Shown here one piece after another: positions 42,690 through 51,334 of a DNA stretch of 64,000 nucleotides. The translations under genes and the position numbers were made by a program. The stretch comes from an uncultured Coprococcus sp. GTDB taxonomy: Bacteria; Bacillota; Clostridia; Lachnospirales; Lachnospiraceae. The stretch lies in the NCBI GenBank assembly GCA_947632705.1, contig CANRQE010000004.1, positions 1-64,000 on the forward strand, read 5' to 3'. The notes under the pieces are model-generated. The model saw only the letters and a list, made by a program, of their open reading frames with translations, ran no database searches and was not told the DNA's origin. How positions within the stretch are numbered: position 1 is the first letter of the stretch; each line of letters begins with the position of its first letter.

Positions 42690-43328
42690 ATGAGCGAATG
42701 GAGAGATAAAAGGAATGCCCTGTTAGGAGAACGACTGGTGCATGCGCTTGCAACCAGAAATATGGAGGCTTTTTATGTGGAAACCAAGGAGGATGCACTA
42801 AAAAAGGCACTGGAACTGATACCGGAGGGAAGCTCCGTCGGATGGGGCGGTTCCATGTCTTTGAGTGAGATTGGTCTGTTGGAGGCTGTGACCAAAGGAA
42901 ATTTTCATGTTTTAAACAGAGACACCGCAAAGGATGCGAAGGAACGGGAAAAAATTACCCGGGATATGTTTTCCTGTGACTATTTTCTGACAAGCTGTAA
43001 TGCGGTCAGTGAGGACGGAATCTTAGTGAACATAGATGGAAACGGAAACCGTGTAGCAGCCATAGTGTTCGGTCCTGCCCATGTGATTATGGTCATTGGA
43101 ATGAACAAGGTGGTAAAAACGGAAGCAGATGCCATAAGCAGAGCCAGAAATGAAGCAGCGCCTGTAAATGCACAGCGTTTCGGTCTGCAGACTCCATGCA
43201 GTAAGACAGGTTCGTGCGCAGACTGCAAATCGCCTGATACAATCTGTTGTCAGTTTCTGACTACGCGTTTTTCACGGCATAAAGGAAGAATTAAGATCAT
43301 ACTGGTAAATGAGGATCTGGGCTTTTAG
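42690..43328 (+). CDS. LUD domain protein (LutC/YkgG-like)
   Basis: A 212-residue protein of the LUD (DUF162) family, which includes LutC of lactate oxidation. Visible signatures are GSSVGWGGSMSLSEIGLLEAV, FLTSCNAVSEDGILVNIDGNGNR-type sequence and GPAHVIMVIGMNKVV. A C-terminal cysteine cluster (CSKTGSCADCKSPDTICC, about 170-187) could bind a metal or iron-sulfur centre. It stands without lutA or lutB, so lactate oxidation cannot be assumed. GAAAGGAG precedes the ATG. It is followed 13 bases later by an aminotransferase. Confidence 0.88.
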   Translation: MSEWRDKRNALLGERLVHALATRNMEAFYVETKEDALKKALELIPEGSSVGWGGSMSLSEIGLLEAVTKGNFHVLNRDTAKDAKEREKITRDMFSCDYFLTSCNAVSEDGILVNIDGNGNRVAAIVFGPAHVIMVIGMNKVVKTEADAISRARNEAAPVNAQRFGLQTPCSKTGSCADCKSPDTICCQFLTTRFSRHKGRIKIILVNEDLGF

Positions 43329-43341
43329 AGGAGGAGATACG

Positions 43342-44406
43342 ATGGCATCATGGAGAGAGAATATCCGTCAGGTAGAACCCTATGTTCCTGGAGAACAGCC
43401 AAAGGCTGCCGATGTGATCAAACTGAATACAAATGAGAATCCCTATGGACCGTCACCGAGAGTGCGGGCATTGAACCTTGATAGGAATCTGTTGCGCCTT
43501 TATCCGGATCCAACCGCAGCAACGCTGGTAGAAAAGCTGGCAGAGTATCATCATGTGAAACCGGAGCAGGTGTTTGTTGGCGTTGGCTCGGACGATGTAC
43601 TTGCGATGGCGTTTCTGACATATTTTAATTCAGAAAAACCCATCCTGTTTCCGGATATTACATATTCCTTTTATGACGTATGGGCACAGCTTTATAAGAT
43701 TCCTTATGAAAGACCTGCATTGAATCATGATTTCCGTCTTGTGAAAGAAGATTATTACAGGGAAAACGGGGGCATAGTATTTCCAAATCCAAATGCACCG
43801 ACGGGTATCTACGAGCCGTTGGAAACGATTGAGGAAATCCTTCGCAGAAATCCGGACTCCATTGTAATAATAGATGAGGCCTACATTGATTTTGGCGGTA
43901 CTTCTGCTTTGACCATACTGGATCAATATGAAAATCTGGTGGTAGTCAGAACATTTTCAAAATCACGTTCTATGGCCGGACTGCGTATTGGCTATGCAAT
44001 CAGCAGTCCGGAACTGATTGCCGCATTAAATAATGTCAAATATTCATACAATTCGTATACTATGAACCTGCCGTCTATCATGTTAGGAGCGGAATCTATT
44101 CAGGATGAGGAGTATTTTCAAAGCACAGTCGGTAAAGTGGTCGCAACGAGGGAATGGTTTGTAAAGGCGCTTGATGAGCTTGGTTTTACCTGCCTGCCTT
44201 CATCCGCAAATTTTGTATTTGCGACACATAGCTGCATACCCGCAAAAGAGATATTTGAGGCGGCGAAAAAACGTGGAATTTATGTCAGATATTTTGATCT
44301 TCCGCGGATTGATCATTATCTGCGTATCTCAATCGGAACAGATGAGGATATGAGACGGTTTGTAGAATTTTTAAGGGAATACATAGGCCATGCATCTCAA
44401 GAATAG
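43342..44406 (+). CDS. hisC: Histidinol-phosphate aminotransferase
   Basis: A 354-residue class I/II aminotransferase. The PLP lysine is residue 207 (RTFSKSRSMAGLRIGYA). KLNTNENPYGPSP at the start, PNPNAPTG and IDEAYIDF are typical of HisC, which makes L-histidinol phosphate and in many bacteria also handles aromatic amino acids. AGGAGGAG precedes the ATG at 43342; an upstream in-frame ATG overlaps the LUD gene. No other his genes are in the window, so a separate his operon or an aromatic role is possible. Confidence 0.88.
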   Translation: MASWRENIRQVEPYVPGEQPKAADVIKLNTNENPYGPSPRVRALNLDRNLLRLYPDPTAATLVEKLAEYHHVKPEQVFVGVGSDDVLAMAFLTYFNSEKPILFPDITYSFYDVWAQLYKIPYERPALNHDFRLVKEDYYRENGGIVFPNPNAPTGIYEPLETIEEILRRNPDSIVIIDEAYIDFGGTSALTILDQYENLVVVRTFSKSRSMAGLRIGYAISSPELIAALNNVKYSYNSYTMNLPSIMLGAESIQDEEYFQSTVGKVVATREWFVKALDELGFTCLPSSANFVFATHSCIPAKEIFEAAKKRGIYVRYFDLPRIDHYLRISIGTDEDMRRFVEFLREYIGHASQE

Positions 44407-44433
44407 TTACAATTAAAAATACAGATATCTTGT

Positions 44434-44483
44434 AAATGCTTTTTTTTCAGCTTGTTCTGCCTGAAAAAAAAGCATTTTTTTTA
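44434..44483 (+). terminator. Terminator after hisC
   Basis: Perfect 17-bp stem AAATGCTTTTTTTTCAG (44434-44450) / CTGAAAAAAAAGCATTT (44461-44477) with a T run. Confidence 0.9.
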
Positions 44484-44538
44484 GGAATGCAATTCCTGTA
44501 TTTAGGGCGCATTCCTCAAATTAGCGCAGACGGAGCTA

Positions 44539-44567
44539 TTGACCGTAAGTTAAATCCGTCTTACAAT
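44539..44567 (+). promoter_or_regulatory. Promoter for the DUF5688 gene
   Basis: TTGACC (44539-44544), 17 bases, TACAAT (44562-44567). AGGAATGC (44483-44490) and GCATTCCT (44509-44516) form an inverted repeat upstream of the -35. Confidence 0.7.
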
Positions 44568-44586
44568 AATGTTGAAATATTTCAGA

Positions 44587-44644
44587 TCCGGAAAATCTTC
44601 CGGAACAATATGCAATATAGAATATCTTTTTTCGAAACGTTTCG
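44587..44644 (+). promoter_or_regulatory. Leader hairpin and LacI-type palindrome upstream of the DUF5688 gene
   Basis: TCCGGAA-AATC-TTCCGGA (44587-44604) is a perfect hairpin. CGAAACGTTTCG (44633-44644) is a perfect 12-base palindrome with the AAACGTTT core seen in LacI/CcpA-family operators, though the outer bases differ from the CcpA cre consensus. It lies about 60 bases downstream of the expected start, so it could act as a roadblock site. Confidence 0.5.
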
Positions 44645-44676
44645 TTAAGCTCACGAATTGAAGGAGAAGATGAAAA

Positions 44677-45603
44677 ATGAATATGGACGAATTTTGTGAA
44701 GCGGTGATACAGGATCTGCAGCACCGTTTTAAGGAGCAAAATGAAAATGTGCATATAGGAAAGCACAGCGTCACAAAGAATAATGGGATTGTACTGACCG
44801 GAATCCATATATCAAAAAAGGTTTCCGGAGTGTGCCCGACGGTCTATCTGGATTCCTATCTGAACGATCTGAATGCCGGCAGAAATTTTTCTGAAATTAT
44901 GGATGAGATATATGATGTCTGTAAAGAAAGAATGGAGGATGTACCTTTCCAGATGGATGAATATCTGCCGTTTTCACAGGTAAAAGAGCATATCATTTAC
45001 AGACTGGTCAATTACAGGCTGAATCGGAAAAATCTGGAAAACGCACCGTATCTGCCCTTCCATGATCTGGCCATTACGTTCAGATGGATGGTACACAAGG
45101 ACGAAGAAGGAGTTTCTTCCGTCCAGATTTATAATGAAGATTTGAAAAGGTGGAAGATCAGTATTCAGGCTTTATACAAACTGGCCGTTTCAAATACCCA
45201 GAGACTGTTTCCCTATAAACTTCAGGGGATGATCAGTATGCTTGCAGAACAGGGCTTTTTTGCGGATCATGATGCATCCGGTCAGTTGGATGTACAAAGC
45301 GGCGATTGTCCGGAAAACGGATTGTATGTGGCAACCAATCAGGAAGGCATCAATGGCGCAACGGTCATATTGTACCCGGATGTACTGGATGAATGTGCAA
45401 AAATGGCGGGAGGAGATATCTATCTGCTTCCCTCCAGTATTCATGAATTTATATTTTTCAGCAGAGATTTATTGGGAAATGAGAGAGAATTAAAAGAAAT
45501 GGTATCAGAAGCAAATCGTACGGTGGTTGCTCCTACGGAGGTGTTGTCGGAAAATATCTATTATTATAATCAGCATGAAAAAATATTAAAGATAATTGAA
45601 TAA
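44677..45603 (+). CDS. DUF5688 family protein
   Basis: A 308-residue soluble protein of unknown function, common in Lachnospiraceae and often present in several copies per genome. Features include NGIVLTGIHISKKVSGVCPTVYL near residues 36-58, NAGRNFSEIMDEIYDVC and a C-terminal LLPSSIHEFIFF segment followed by VSEANRTVVAPTEVLSENIY. No catalytic motif or membrane segment is visible. GAAGGAGAAG precedes the ATG by eight bases. Its leader is unusually rich in inverted repeats, suggesting tight control. Confidence 0.75.
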   Translation: MNMDEFCEAVIQDLQHRFKEQNENVHIGKHSVTKNNGIVLTGIHISKKVSGVCPTVYLDSYLNDLNAGRNFSEIMDEIYDVCKERMEDVPFQMDEYLPFSQVKEHIIYRLVNYRLNRKNLENAPYLPFHDLAITFRWMVHKDEEGVSSVQIYNEDLKRWKISIQALYKLAVSNTQRLFPYKLQGMISMLAEQGFFADHDASGQLDVQSGDCPENGLYVATNQEGINGATVILYPDVLDECAKMAGGDIYLLPSSIHEFIFFSRDLLGNERELKEMVSEANRTVVAPTEVLSENIYYYNQHEKILKIIE

Positions 45604-45643
45604 AATAAATAGAAGGATACTGCCTGTTACAGCGCTTTTTTCA

Positions 45644-45687
45644 TTGACAAAAGAATATTCATGACATAGAATGAGAATAGGATTCTA
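45644..45687 (+). promoter_or_regulatory. Promoter and candidate autoregulatory operator of the TetR gene
   Basis: TTGACA (45644-45649), 17 bases, TAGAAT (45667-45672). TAGAAT and ATTCTA (45682-45687) form a dyad with a nine-base centre over the -10 and start site, the usual place for a TetR-type operator. Confidence 0.65.
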
Positions 45688-45720
45688 GGGATAAATCAAT
45701 ACAATGGGGAGGAAAAAAAT

Positions 45721-46308
45721 TTGGCTGACAGTTATATTTCGAGGAGAGATAAAATTGTTGCAGCTGCTATTGAGTTGATCGGAGATTTAGGATTACATGC
45801 TCTTACAACTAAAAATCTGGCATGGAAAGAAAATATTTCTGAAGCTTTAATTTACAAGTATTTTGGAGGTATCAATGAGGTTTTATCAGAGGTAGTAAAA
45901 GAATATGCGGCATTTGATATGAATATCCAAAAGACCGTAGACCGGCTGGATGGGACCTACATGGATAAAATCAAATACTATGCCGATACATATGCCACAT
46001 ACTACGATAACTATATCGGTATGGGAGCCATCATGTTGCACTATGAAGAGCTTTTGCATTTATCGGATACCAGAGAGACGATATCTGAATGTATTTTAAA
46101 GAGAAATGAATTCGTTTGCGGGCTTTTTGAAAAAGCAATTGAGAACAAAGAAATTCGGGCTGTTTTTTCACCAAAGGAGCTGACATTGATTTTTAATGGT
46201 ATTTTTTCCGAGGGATTGATCGAACGGAGAACCCGTTATTCAAGAAAGAGCTTTCGCATAGAGATAAAGGAAATGATTAACCGGATTGACAGAATGCTTA
46301 GGTTGTAA
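45721..46308 (+). CDS. TetR/AcrR family transcriptional regulator
   Basis: A 195-residue repressor-type protein. The N-terminal TetR helix-turn-helix (RRDKIVAAAIELIGDLGLHA, TTKNLAWKENISEALIYKYF) is clear, and the remaining 140 helical residues would bind an unknown ligand. It starts with TTG behind GGGGAGGAAAA. It lies 18 bases upstream of a response-regulator gene, in what looks like one transcript reaching rarA. No efflux pump is adjacent, so the target is unclear beyond likely self-control. Confidence 0.88.
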   Translation: MADSYISRRDKIVAAAIELIGDLGLHALTTKNLAWKENISEALIYKYFGGINEVLSEVVKEYAAFDMNIQKTVDRLDGTYMDKIKYYADTYATYYDNYIGMGAIMLHYEELLHLSDTRETISECILKRNEFVCGLFEKAIENKEIRAVFSPKELTLIFNGIFSEGLIERRTRYSRKSFRIEIKEMINRIDRMLRL

Positions 46309-46326
46309 TATAGGAGGAGTTATGTC

Positions 46327-46719
46327 ATGAAAATTTTAATTGCAGAAGACGATGTAGCAAATGCAAAATTTTTATCTAAATATTTAAGTAAATTCGGAGA
46401 AGTGGTGATTACACCTGACGGCATTGCAGCAGTTGATGAATTTGTGAACTCTTTGGAAAAGGGAGAACGGATCGATCTGGTCTGTCTGGATATTATGATG
46501 CCGAAGATTGACGGCTATAAGGTTCTTGCATCCATCAGAACTGCTGAGCGCAAGCATGGTGTGTCGAGAATGCTGAGATCCAAGGTGATCATGACAAGTG
46601 CTTTGGATGAGGCAAGCTTTGACAGTAAGCTTGCAAGTGAGGATTATGACGATTATATTTGTAAACCGATTGATATTATGAAGTTTAATGAGATTTTGAA
46701 AAAGCTTGATATTATCTAG
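46327..46719 (+). CDS. Single-domain response regulator (CheY-like receiver)
   Basis: A 130-residue stand-alone receiver domain. The acidic pair Asp8-Asp9, phospho-acceptor Asp55 (CLDIMMP), Thr90/Ser91 and Lys113 (CKPID) are all present, so it should be phosphorylated. There is no output domain, and no histidine kinase or chemotaxis gene is nearby, so the partner is unknown. AGGAGG precedes the ATG. It lies between a TetR regulator and rarA. Confidence 0.9.
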   Translation: MKILIAEDDVANAKFLSKYLSKFGEVVITPDGIAAVDEFVNSLEKGERIDLVCLDIMMPKIDGYKVLASIRTAERKHGVSRMLRSKVIMTSALDEASFDSKLASEDYDDYICKPIDIMKFNEILKKLDII

Positions 46720-46731
46720 GACATCAGAAAT

Positions 46732-48063
46732 ATGGATTTATTTACTTATATGAGGGAGAATTTTCAGGATGATGATTCTCCCCTTGCAAAACGGATTCGT
46801 CCGGAAACATTGGATGAGATGGTTGGACAGGAACACATTATCGGCAAAGATAAGCTTTTGTATCGTGCAATTAAAGCTGATAAATTGCGGTCCCTTATTT
46901 TTTATGGTCCGCCGGGAACAGGGAAAACAACACTGGCCATGGTCATTGCCCATACGACGCAGGCGGAATTCCGGCAGTTAAATGCAACAACTGCAGGTAA
47001 AAAGGATATGGAGCAGGTGATTCGTGAGGCAAAGGATATCCGGGGAATGTATGGAAGAAAGACCATACTGTTTATTGATGAGATCCATAGATTCAATAAA
47101 TCCCAGCAGGATTATCTGCTGCCGTTTGTAGAAGACGGAACGGTTATCTTAATTGGCGCAACAACGGAAAATCCGTATTTTGAAGTGAACGGAGCTTTAA
47201 TTTCCAGGTCGAATATTTTCCAGCTGAAACCGCTTTCCAAAGAGAATATCAAAACGCTGATCCTGAAGGCTGTTTATGACCGGAAGGGAATGGGAGCTTT
47301 TGATGCATGCATAGATGAGGATGCGGCAGAGTTTTTGAGTGATATGGCGGGCGGGGATGCAAGAAATGCCCTGAACGCAGTAGAGCTCGGAATTTTGTCA
47401 ACGGAGAGGAATCCGGAGGACGGAAAGATTCATATTACACTGTCTGTGGCAGAAGAGTGTATTCAAAAACGCGCCATACGGTATGATAAGGATGGGGATA
47501 ATCATTACGATATTATTTCTGCCTTTATAAAAAGCATGCGCGGCTCAGATCCGGATGCTGCCGTATTCTATCTGGCAAAGATGTTATATGGAGGAGAAAG
47601 TGTAACCTTTATTGCCAGAAGAATTATGATATGTGCCAGTGAGGATGTCGGAAATGCAGATCCGAATGCAATCTGTGTGGCAGCCGCCTGTGCGCAGGCC
47701 GTTGAACGGGTTGGTATGCCGGAGGCGCAGATTATCCTTGCACATGCCGCAATTTATGTTGCCTGTGCACCAAAGAGTAATTCTATTGTCAATGCAATTG
47801 ATTCCGCCATGGAGACTGTTTCCCATGAAAACACGGGACAGGTTCCACCGCACCTGCGGGATGCCCATTACAGTGGATCGGAAAAACTGGGACATACAGG
47901 ATATCTGTATGCGCATAATTATCCGAATCACTATGTAGAACAACAGTATCTTCCGGACGAGCTTGTGGGCAGATGTTTTTATGAACCATCGGATAATGGG
48001 TATGAGCAGAAGATTCAGGCTTATTTCCGGAAAATCGGGAAAGGAATAAAGCAGGATGATTAA
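46732..48063 (+). CDS. rarA: Replication-associated recombination protein RarA (MgsA)
   Basis: A 443-residue AAA+ ATPase that acts at stalled replication forks. Walker A is GPPGTGKTT at 59-67, Walker B is LFIDEIHRF, and the family tail (QVPPHLRDAHY, GHTGYLYAHNYP) is clear. Length matches the family. It overlaps the next small membrane-protein gene by eight bases. Confidence 0.95.
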   Translation: MDLFTYMRENFQDDDSPLAKRIRPETLDEMVGQEHIIGKDKLLYRAIKADKLRSLIFYGPPGTGKTTLAMVIAHTTQAEFRQLNATTAGKKDMEQVIREAKDIRGMYGRKTILFIDEIHRFNKSQQDYLLPFVEDGTVILIGATTENPYFEVNGALISRSNIFQLKPLSKENIKTLILKAVYDRKGMGAFDACIDEDAAEFLSDMAGGDARNALNAVELGILSTERNPEDGKIHITLSVAEECIQKRAIRYDKDGDNHYDIISAFIKSMRGSDPDAAVFYLAKMLYGGESVTFIARRIMICASEDVGNADPNAICVAAACAQAVERVGMPEAQIILAHAAIYVACAPKSNSIVNAIDSAMETVSHENTGQVPPHLRDAHYSGSEKLGHTGYLYAHNYPNHYVEQQYLPDELVGRCFYEPSDNGYEQKIQAYFRKIGKGIKQDD

Positions 48064-48310
48064 ACGAATACTGGCATTGCTGCTGGCTGTGCTGCTGTTG
48101 GCAATCGTAGTTTTGACCTTTATATGCGGAATTACCGGAAGCCGATATTTTATCGGAATGTTGTTTTTGTGTATTACCGTTCCGATTCTATGTTATGCAA
48201 TAGCACTTGTGGCAAGACTGCTAAAGGGGAAAAGTAATGAACTGAAGCAGGAAATGCAGAACGAACAGGAAACAGATACGGCATCGGTTTCGGAGAATCA
48301 GGAAAAATGA
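48056..48310 (+). CDS. Small two-helix membrane protein
   Basis: An 84-residue protein with two hydrophobic segments (residues 5-27 and 31-53) separated by GSRY, then a polar Glu/Gln-rich tail. I do not recognise a defined function; such proteins are common in Lachnospiraceae next to rarA. It overlaps the rarA stop by eight bases, which suggests translational coupling. Confidence 0.7.
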   Translation: MIKRILALLLAVLLLAIVVLTFICGITGSRYFIGMLFLCITVPILCYAIALVARLLKGKSNELKQEMQNEQETDTASVSENQEK

Positions 48311-48319
48311 AGGAGATTG

Positions 48320-48348
48320 TTGAAAAGAAAAGATTTTTCTGATATACT
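48320..48348 (+). promoter_or_regulatory. Promoter for the SEC-C protein gene
   Basis: TTGAAA (48320-48325), 17 bases, TATACT (48343-48348). The position makes an ATG at 48363 unlikely and favours 48384. Confidence 0.7.
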
Positions 48349-48383
48349 CTTAGAAGTTAAAAATGGAGACGAGGTACAGAGGA

Positions 48384-48887
48384 ATGAGTTTATTATCGGA
48401 ATGGCGTGAATATGCATATGGCTTTGATGACAGAACACCGGAAGGAAAGAAATTTTGGTTTGATTATTTTCAGGCGGAGAAGGCTATATACGAAGAAATA
48501 CTTTCTGATCCTGCAGCTGACCCGGTAAAAGGAACCGTAAAGGAATTAGCAGAGAGATTCCATGTCAGTATACAGACCATGATCGGTTTCCTTGACGGAA
48601 TTGACGAAAGCCTTTTGGAGCCCAATCATCTGGATGAGGTTACTGAAGATTCGGAAGTTCTTCTTGGCATTGATTATGAGAAGCTCTATATGAATATGGT
48701 CGGATATAATGCAGAATGGTTATATACCCTTCCTCAATGGGAAGCGATTCTGTCCGAGGAAAGAAGAGCGGAGCTTTATAAGATTGAAAAAACATCCAAA
48801 ACACTGGTCAAGCCTCCAAAAGTGGGAAGAAATGATCCATGCCCATGTGGAAGCGGTAAAAAATATAAGAAGTGTTGTGGAAAGTAA
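48384..48887 (+). CDS. SEC-C motif protein
   Basis: A 167-residue protein. The final 20 residues hold the SEC-C zinc motif ([18 protein letters not shown]) found at the C-terminus of SecA and in YecA-like proteins, where it binds zinc and contacts SecB or ribosomes. The rest ([33 protein letters not shown]) is helical and matches a conserved clostridial family of unknown role. I chose the ATG at 48384, which leaves room behind the promoter. It is monocistronic, with a terminator after it. Confidence 0.8.
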   Translation: MSLLSEWREYAYGFDDRTPEGKKFWFDYFQAEKAIYEEILSDPAADPVKGTVKELAERFHVSIQTMIGFLDGIDESLLEPNHLDEVTEDSEVLLGIDYEKLYMNMVGYNAEWLYTLPQWEAILSEERRAELYKIEKTSKTLVKPPKVGRNDPCPCGSGKKYKKCCGK

Positions 48888-48893
48888 GGAAAG

Positions 48894-48923
48894 GCAGTGC
48901 AGAAAATCTGTACTGCTTTTTTT
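48894..48923 (+). terminator. Terminator after the SEC-C gene
   Basis: Stem GCAGTGCAGA / TCTGTACTGC with one G-T pair and a three-base loop, then seven T. Confidence 0.88.
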
Positions 48924-48988
48924 ATATGTAGACGGCAGATCCTGACAGTAGATTTTTGGATTCAAACAAAATCAAAGGGGGATGCTAT

Positions 48989-50836
48989 ATGGCTTCATTA
49001 AATCCGGAACAAAAAAGAGCAGTTTGTCATACGGAAGGCCCGATGCTGGTGCTTGCAGGTCCGGGCTCCGGAAAGACAACGGTTATTACACACAGAATTA
49101 AACATCTGATTATGGAAAAGCAAGTCTGTGAATCCAATATATTGGTCATCACATTTACAAAAGCAGCGGCGAATGAGATGAAAAGCAGATTTTCCATGTT
49201 GATGCAAAGGGATACGGAGGTTATCTTCGGAACCTTTCATTCCGTTTTTTTTCAGATACTCAGACAGACCCTCGGATATGATGCGGCGGTGGTGATAAAA
49301 GAAACGGAAAGATATAAACTGATTCGCGATCTGATTACAAAGTATCAGATGCATTATGATGGGCAGGATGCATTTGCCGCCTGTATTTTGTCGGAACTTG
49401 GACTTGTGAAAGGGAAGATGCTGGATATAAAAACTTATTGCAGCCGGAACATGAAACAGGAAGATTTCCGCCTGATTTATACGGAATATGAAAAAGAGTT
49501 AAGGAAAAGAAATCTGATTGATTTTGACGATATGCTTGTTATGTGTTACAGGCTGTTGTGCAGCAGGCAGGATATTTTGGAAAGCCTTAGAAACAGATTT
49601 CTCTATATTTTGATTGATGAGTTTCAGGATATTAACCGGATTCAGTATGAGATTGTCAGACTGCTGGCAGGAAATCATGGAAATCTTTTTGCTGTAGGAG
49701 ATGACGATCAGTCTATTTACAGCTTCAGAGGTTCTGACCCGGGTATTATGCTGGGCTTTGCCAAAGATTTTCCGAAAGCGGAAACCGTGTATCTGTGCAG
49801 AAATTACAGGTGCAGCTATGAAATTGTAAAAGCTTCAAAACGCCTGATTGAAAATAACCAAAACAGATATGAGAAGCAGCTGCTTGCAGCATCCGGCCAA
49901 AAAAATGGAACAGAGGGCCTTCATGTGATTACAGTGGATAATCCGAAGGAAGAATATGAAGATATCTGTAACTGTATGCTTGAGATGAAAAAACAGCAGA
50001 TTTCATGGAAGCGTATGGCAGTTCTTTATAGAACCAATACGGAACCGGAGCTGTTAATGAAAAAGCTGACGGAATATAATATTCCGTTTCAAATAAAAGA
50101 TGGTATTCCGGATCTGTTTCAGCATTTTGCAGTTCAGGATATTATGGCATATCTGAAGCTTGCTGCGGGAGAAAAGAACAGAACGTTTTTCCTTCGGATT
50201 CTGAACAAACCGGACAGGTGTCTTCCAAGAGAGATTTTTTGGGAAGAGCAGACAGATTGGAACAGATTGTACGAACGACTGGAGAAAACTCCGGAAGCGC
50301 TTTGTCAGTTAGAGCTTTTCAAACAGAATCTGGACAGACTTGCCGGACTTCGTCCTTATGCGGCAATCAATTATATCAGGAAGGGAATGGGGTATGACGC
50401 TTATATCAGGGAATTCGCCCTGTCCAGGGGGATTGATGCACAGGAATACCTGGAGCTTTTTGATACAATGATGGATATGGCAAAGACCTGTTCCACATAT
50501 CAGGTCTGGTTCCGGTCAGTCAGACAATATCAGGAAACGGTCAAAGAGAAAAACAAACTGCAGGCTGGTTCCGGGGATATGGTTACGCTGGCCACCATGC
50601 ACGGCGCCAAAGGTCTGGAATTTGACCGGGTATGGATTTTAAATGCAGCAGAGGGCCGGACCCCGCATAAAAAGGCTGTAAAAGAAGGAAAGATTGAAGA
50701 AGAGAGAAGAATGTTCTATGTGGCGGTCACAAGGGCCAGACAGGAGCTGTATATCTATGTGCCAAAAGAAATCCACAAAAAGCCGGTCGGGGTTTCCAGA
50801 TTTGTTACTGAAATGATAAAAAACGGGACGGATTAA
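48989..50836 (+). CDS. UvrD/PcrA-like superfamily 1 helicase (short form)
   Basis: A 615-residue 3'-5' DNA helicase. Walker A is AGPGSGKT (23-30). FTKAAANEMKSR, DEFQDINRIQY, GDDDQSIYSFRGS, NYRCSYEIV and YVAVTRARQELYI are the classic SF1 motifs. It is about 100 residues shorter than PcrA/UvrD, mainly in the 1B/2B subdomains and C-terminal tail, so it may be a paralogue with a specialised repair role. I chose the ATG at 48989 behind AAGGGGGA. Its TAA overlaps the stop of the convergent DUF1292 gene in TTAA. Confidence 0.9.
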   Translation: MASLNPEQKRAVCHTEGPMLVLAGPGSGKTTVITHRIKHLIMEKQVCESNILVITFTKAAANEMKSRFSMLMQRDTEVIFGTFHSVFFQILRQTLGYDAAVVIKETERYKLIRDLITKYQMHYDGQDAFAACILSELGLVKGKMLDIKTYCSRNMKQEDFRLIYTEYEKELRKRNLIDFDDMLVMCYRLLCSRQDILESLRNRFLYILIDEFQDINRIQYEIVRLLAGNHGNLFAVGDDDQSIYSFRGSDPGIMLGFAKDFPKAETVYLCRNYRCSYEIVKASKRLIENNQNRYEKQLLAASGQKNGTEGLHVITVDNPKEEYEDICNCMLEMKKQQISWKRMAVLYRTNTEPELLMKKLTEYNIPFQIKDGIPDLFQHFAVQDIMAYLKLAAGEKNRTFFLRILNKPDRCLPREIFWEEQTDWNRLYERLEKTPEALCQLELFKQNLDRLAGLRPYAAINYIRKGMGYDAYIREFALSRGIDAQEYLELFDTMMDMAKTCSTYQVWFRSVRQYQETVKEKNKLQAGSGDMVTLATMHGAKGLEFDRVWILNAAEGRTPHKKAVKEGKIEEERRMFYVAVTRARQELYIYVPKEIHKKPVGVSRFVTEMIKNGTD

Positions 50837-51147
50837 TCATTTTCCGGCATGGCATTAAATTCCATTTCATCCAGAATTTCATCGAATGCATCAGCGGCAA
50901 TTTCAAATTCATCATCCGTGTCAATTGTGATCAGTTCGAAGGCTCCGTTTTCAGCTTCGGCATATCTGTAGAGCAATACATCATTCTCTTCATAGCCGTC
51001 AGGAGTTTTTACAGGGAGCAGGGCAATATAGGTTTGGTTTCCGGCAGGAAAAATGGAGATAATTTCACACTCGATCTCTGAACCATCATCTAAGGTAAGC
51101 GTCATCATATCCATTTCATCTTTTGTTTCATCAAAGTTTTTTGCCAT
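50833..51147 (-). CDS. DUF1292 family protein
   Basis: A 104-residue acidic protein. The LTLDDGSEIECEIISIFPAG pattern and YIALLPV, with DVLLYRY, define DUF1292 (YrzB-like), a small Firmicute family of unknown function. It is monocistronic and convergent with the helicase gene, sharing a TTAA that supplies both stop codons. AGAGGAATATG precedes the ATG. Confidence 0.88.
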   Translation of the reverse strand: MAKNFDETKDEMDMMTLTLDDGSEIECEIISIFPAGNQTYIALLPVKTPDGYEENDVLLYRYAEAENGAFELITIDTDDEFEIAADAFDEILDEMEFNAMPEND

Positions 51148-51179
51148 TTCATATTCCTCTTTTCTTGTTTTCTTTCAAA

Positions 51180-51208
51180 ATTTTATACAATTTCTTTGCA
51201 TTTGTCCA
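51180..51208 (-). promoter_or_regulatory. Possible promoter for the DUF1292 gene
   Basis: Minus strand TGGACA (51208-51203), 17 bases, TAAAAT (51185-51180). Confidence 0.45.
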
Positions 51209-51246
51209 TGTTTTTATGATTTCTGATATCTAAGATTGGGAATTTA

Positions 51247-51304
51247 TTGAATTCCGAAGAAGTTTATGCTATAGTTTTTATGTGGCCGGATTTACAAAAT
51301 CCGG
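51247..51304 (+). promoter_or_regulatory. Promoter and leader hairpin of glgA
   Basis: TTGAAT (51247-51252), 17 bases, TATAGT (51270-51275) with an extended TGC. The leader begins with a perfect hairpin CCGGATTT (51286-51293) / AAATCCGG (51297-51304) with loop ACA. Confidence 0.7.
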
Positions 51305-51334
51305 TATACGAAAATCCATGGGAGGACTTATTTT

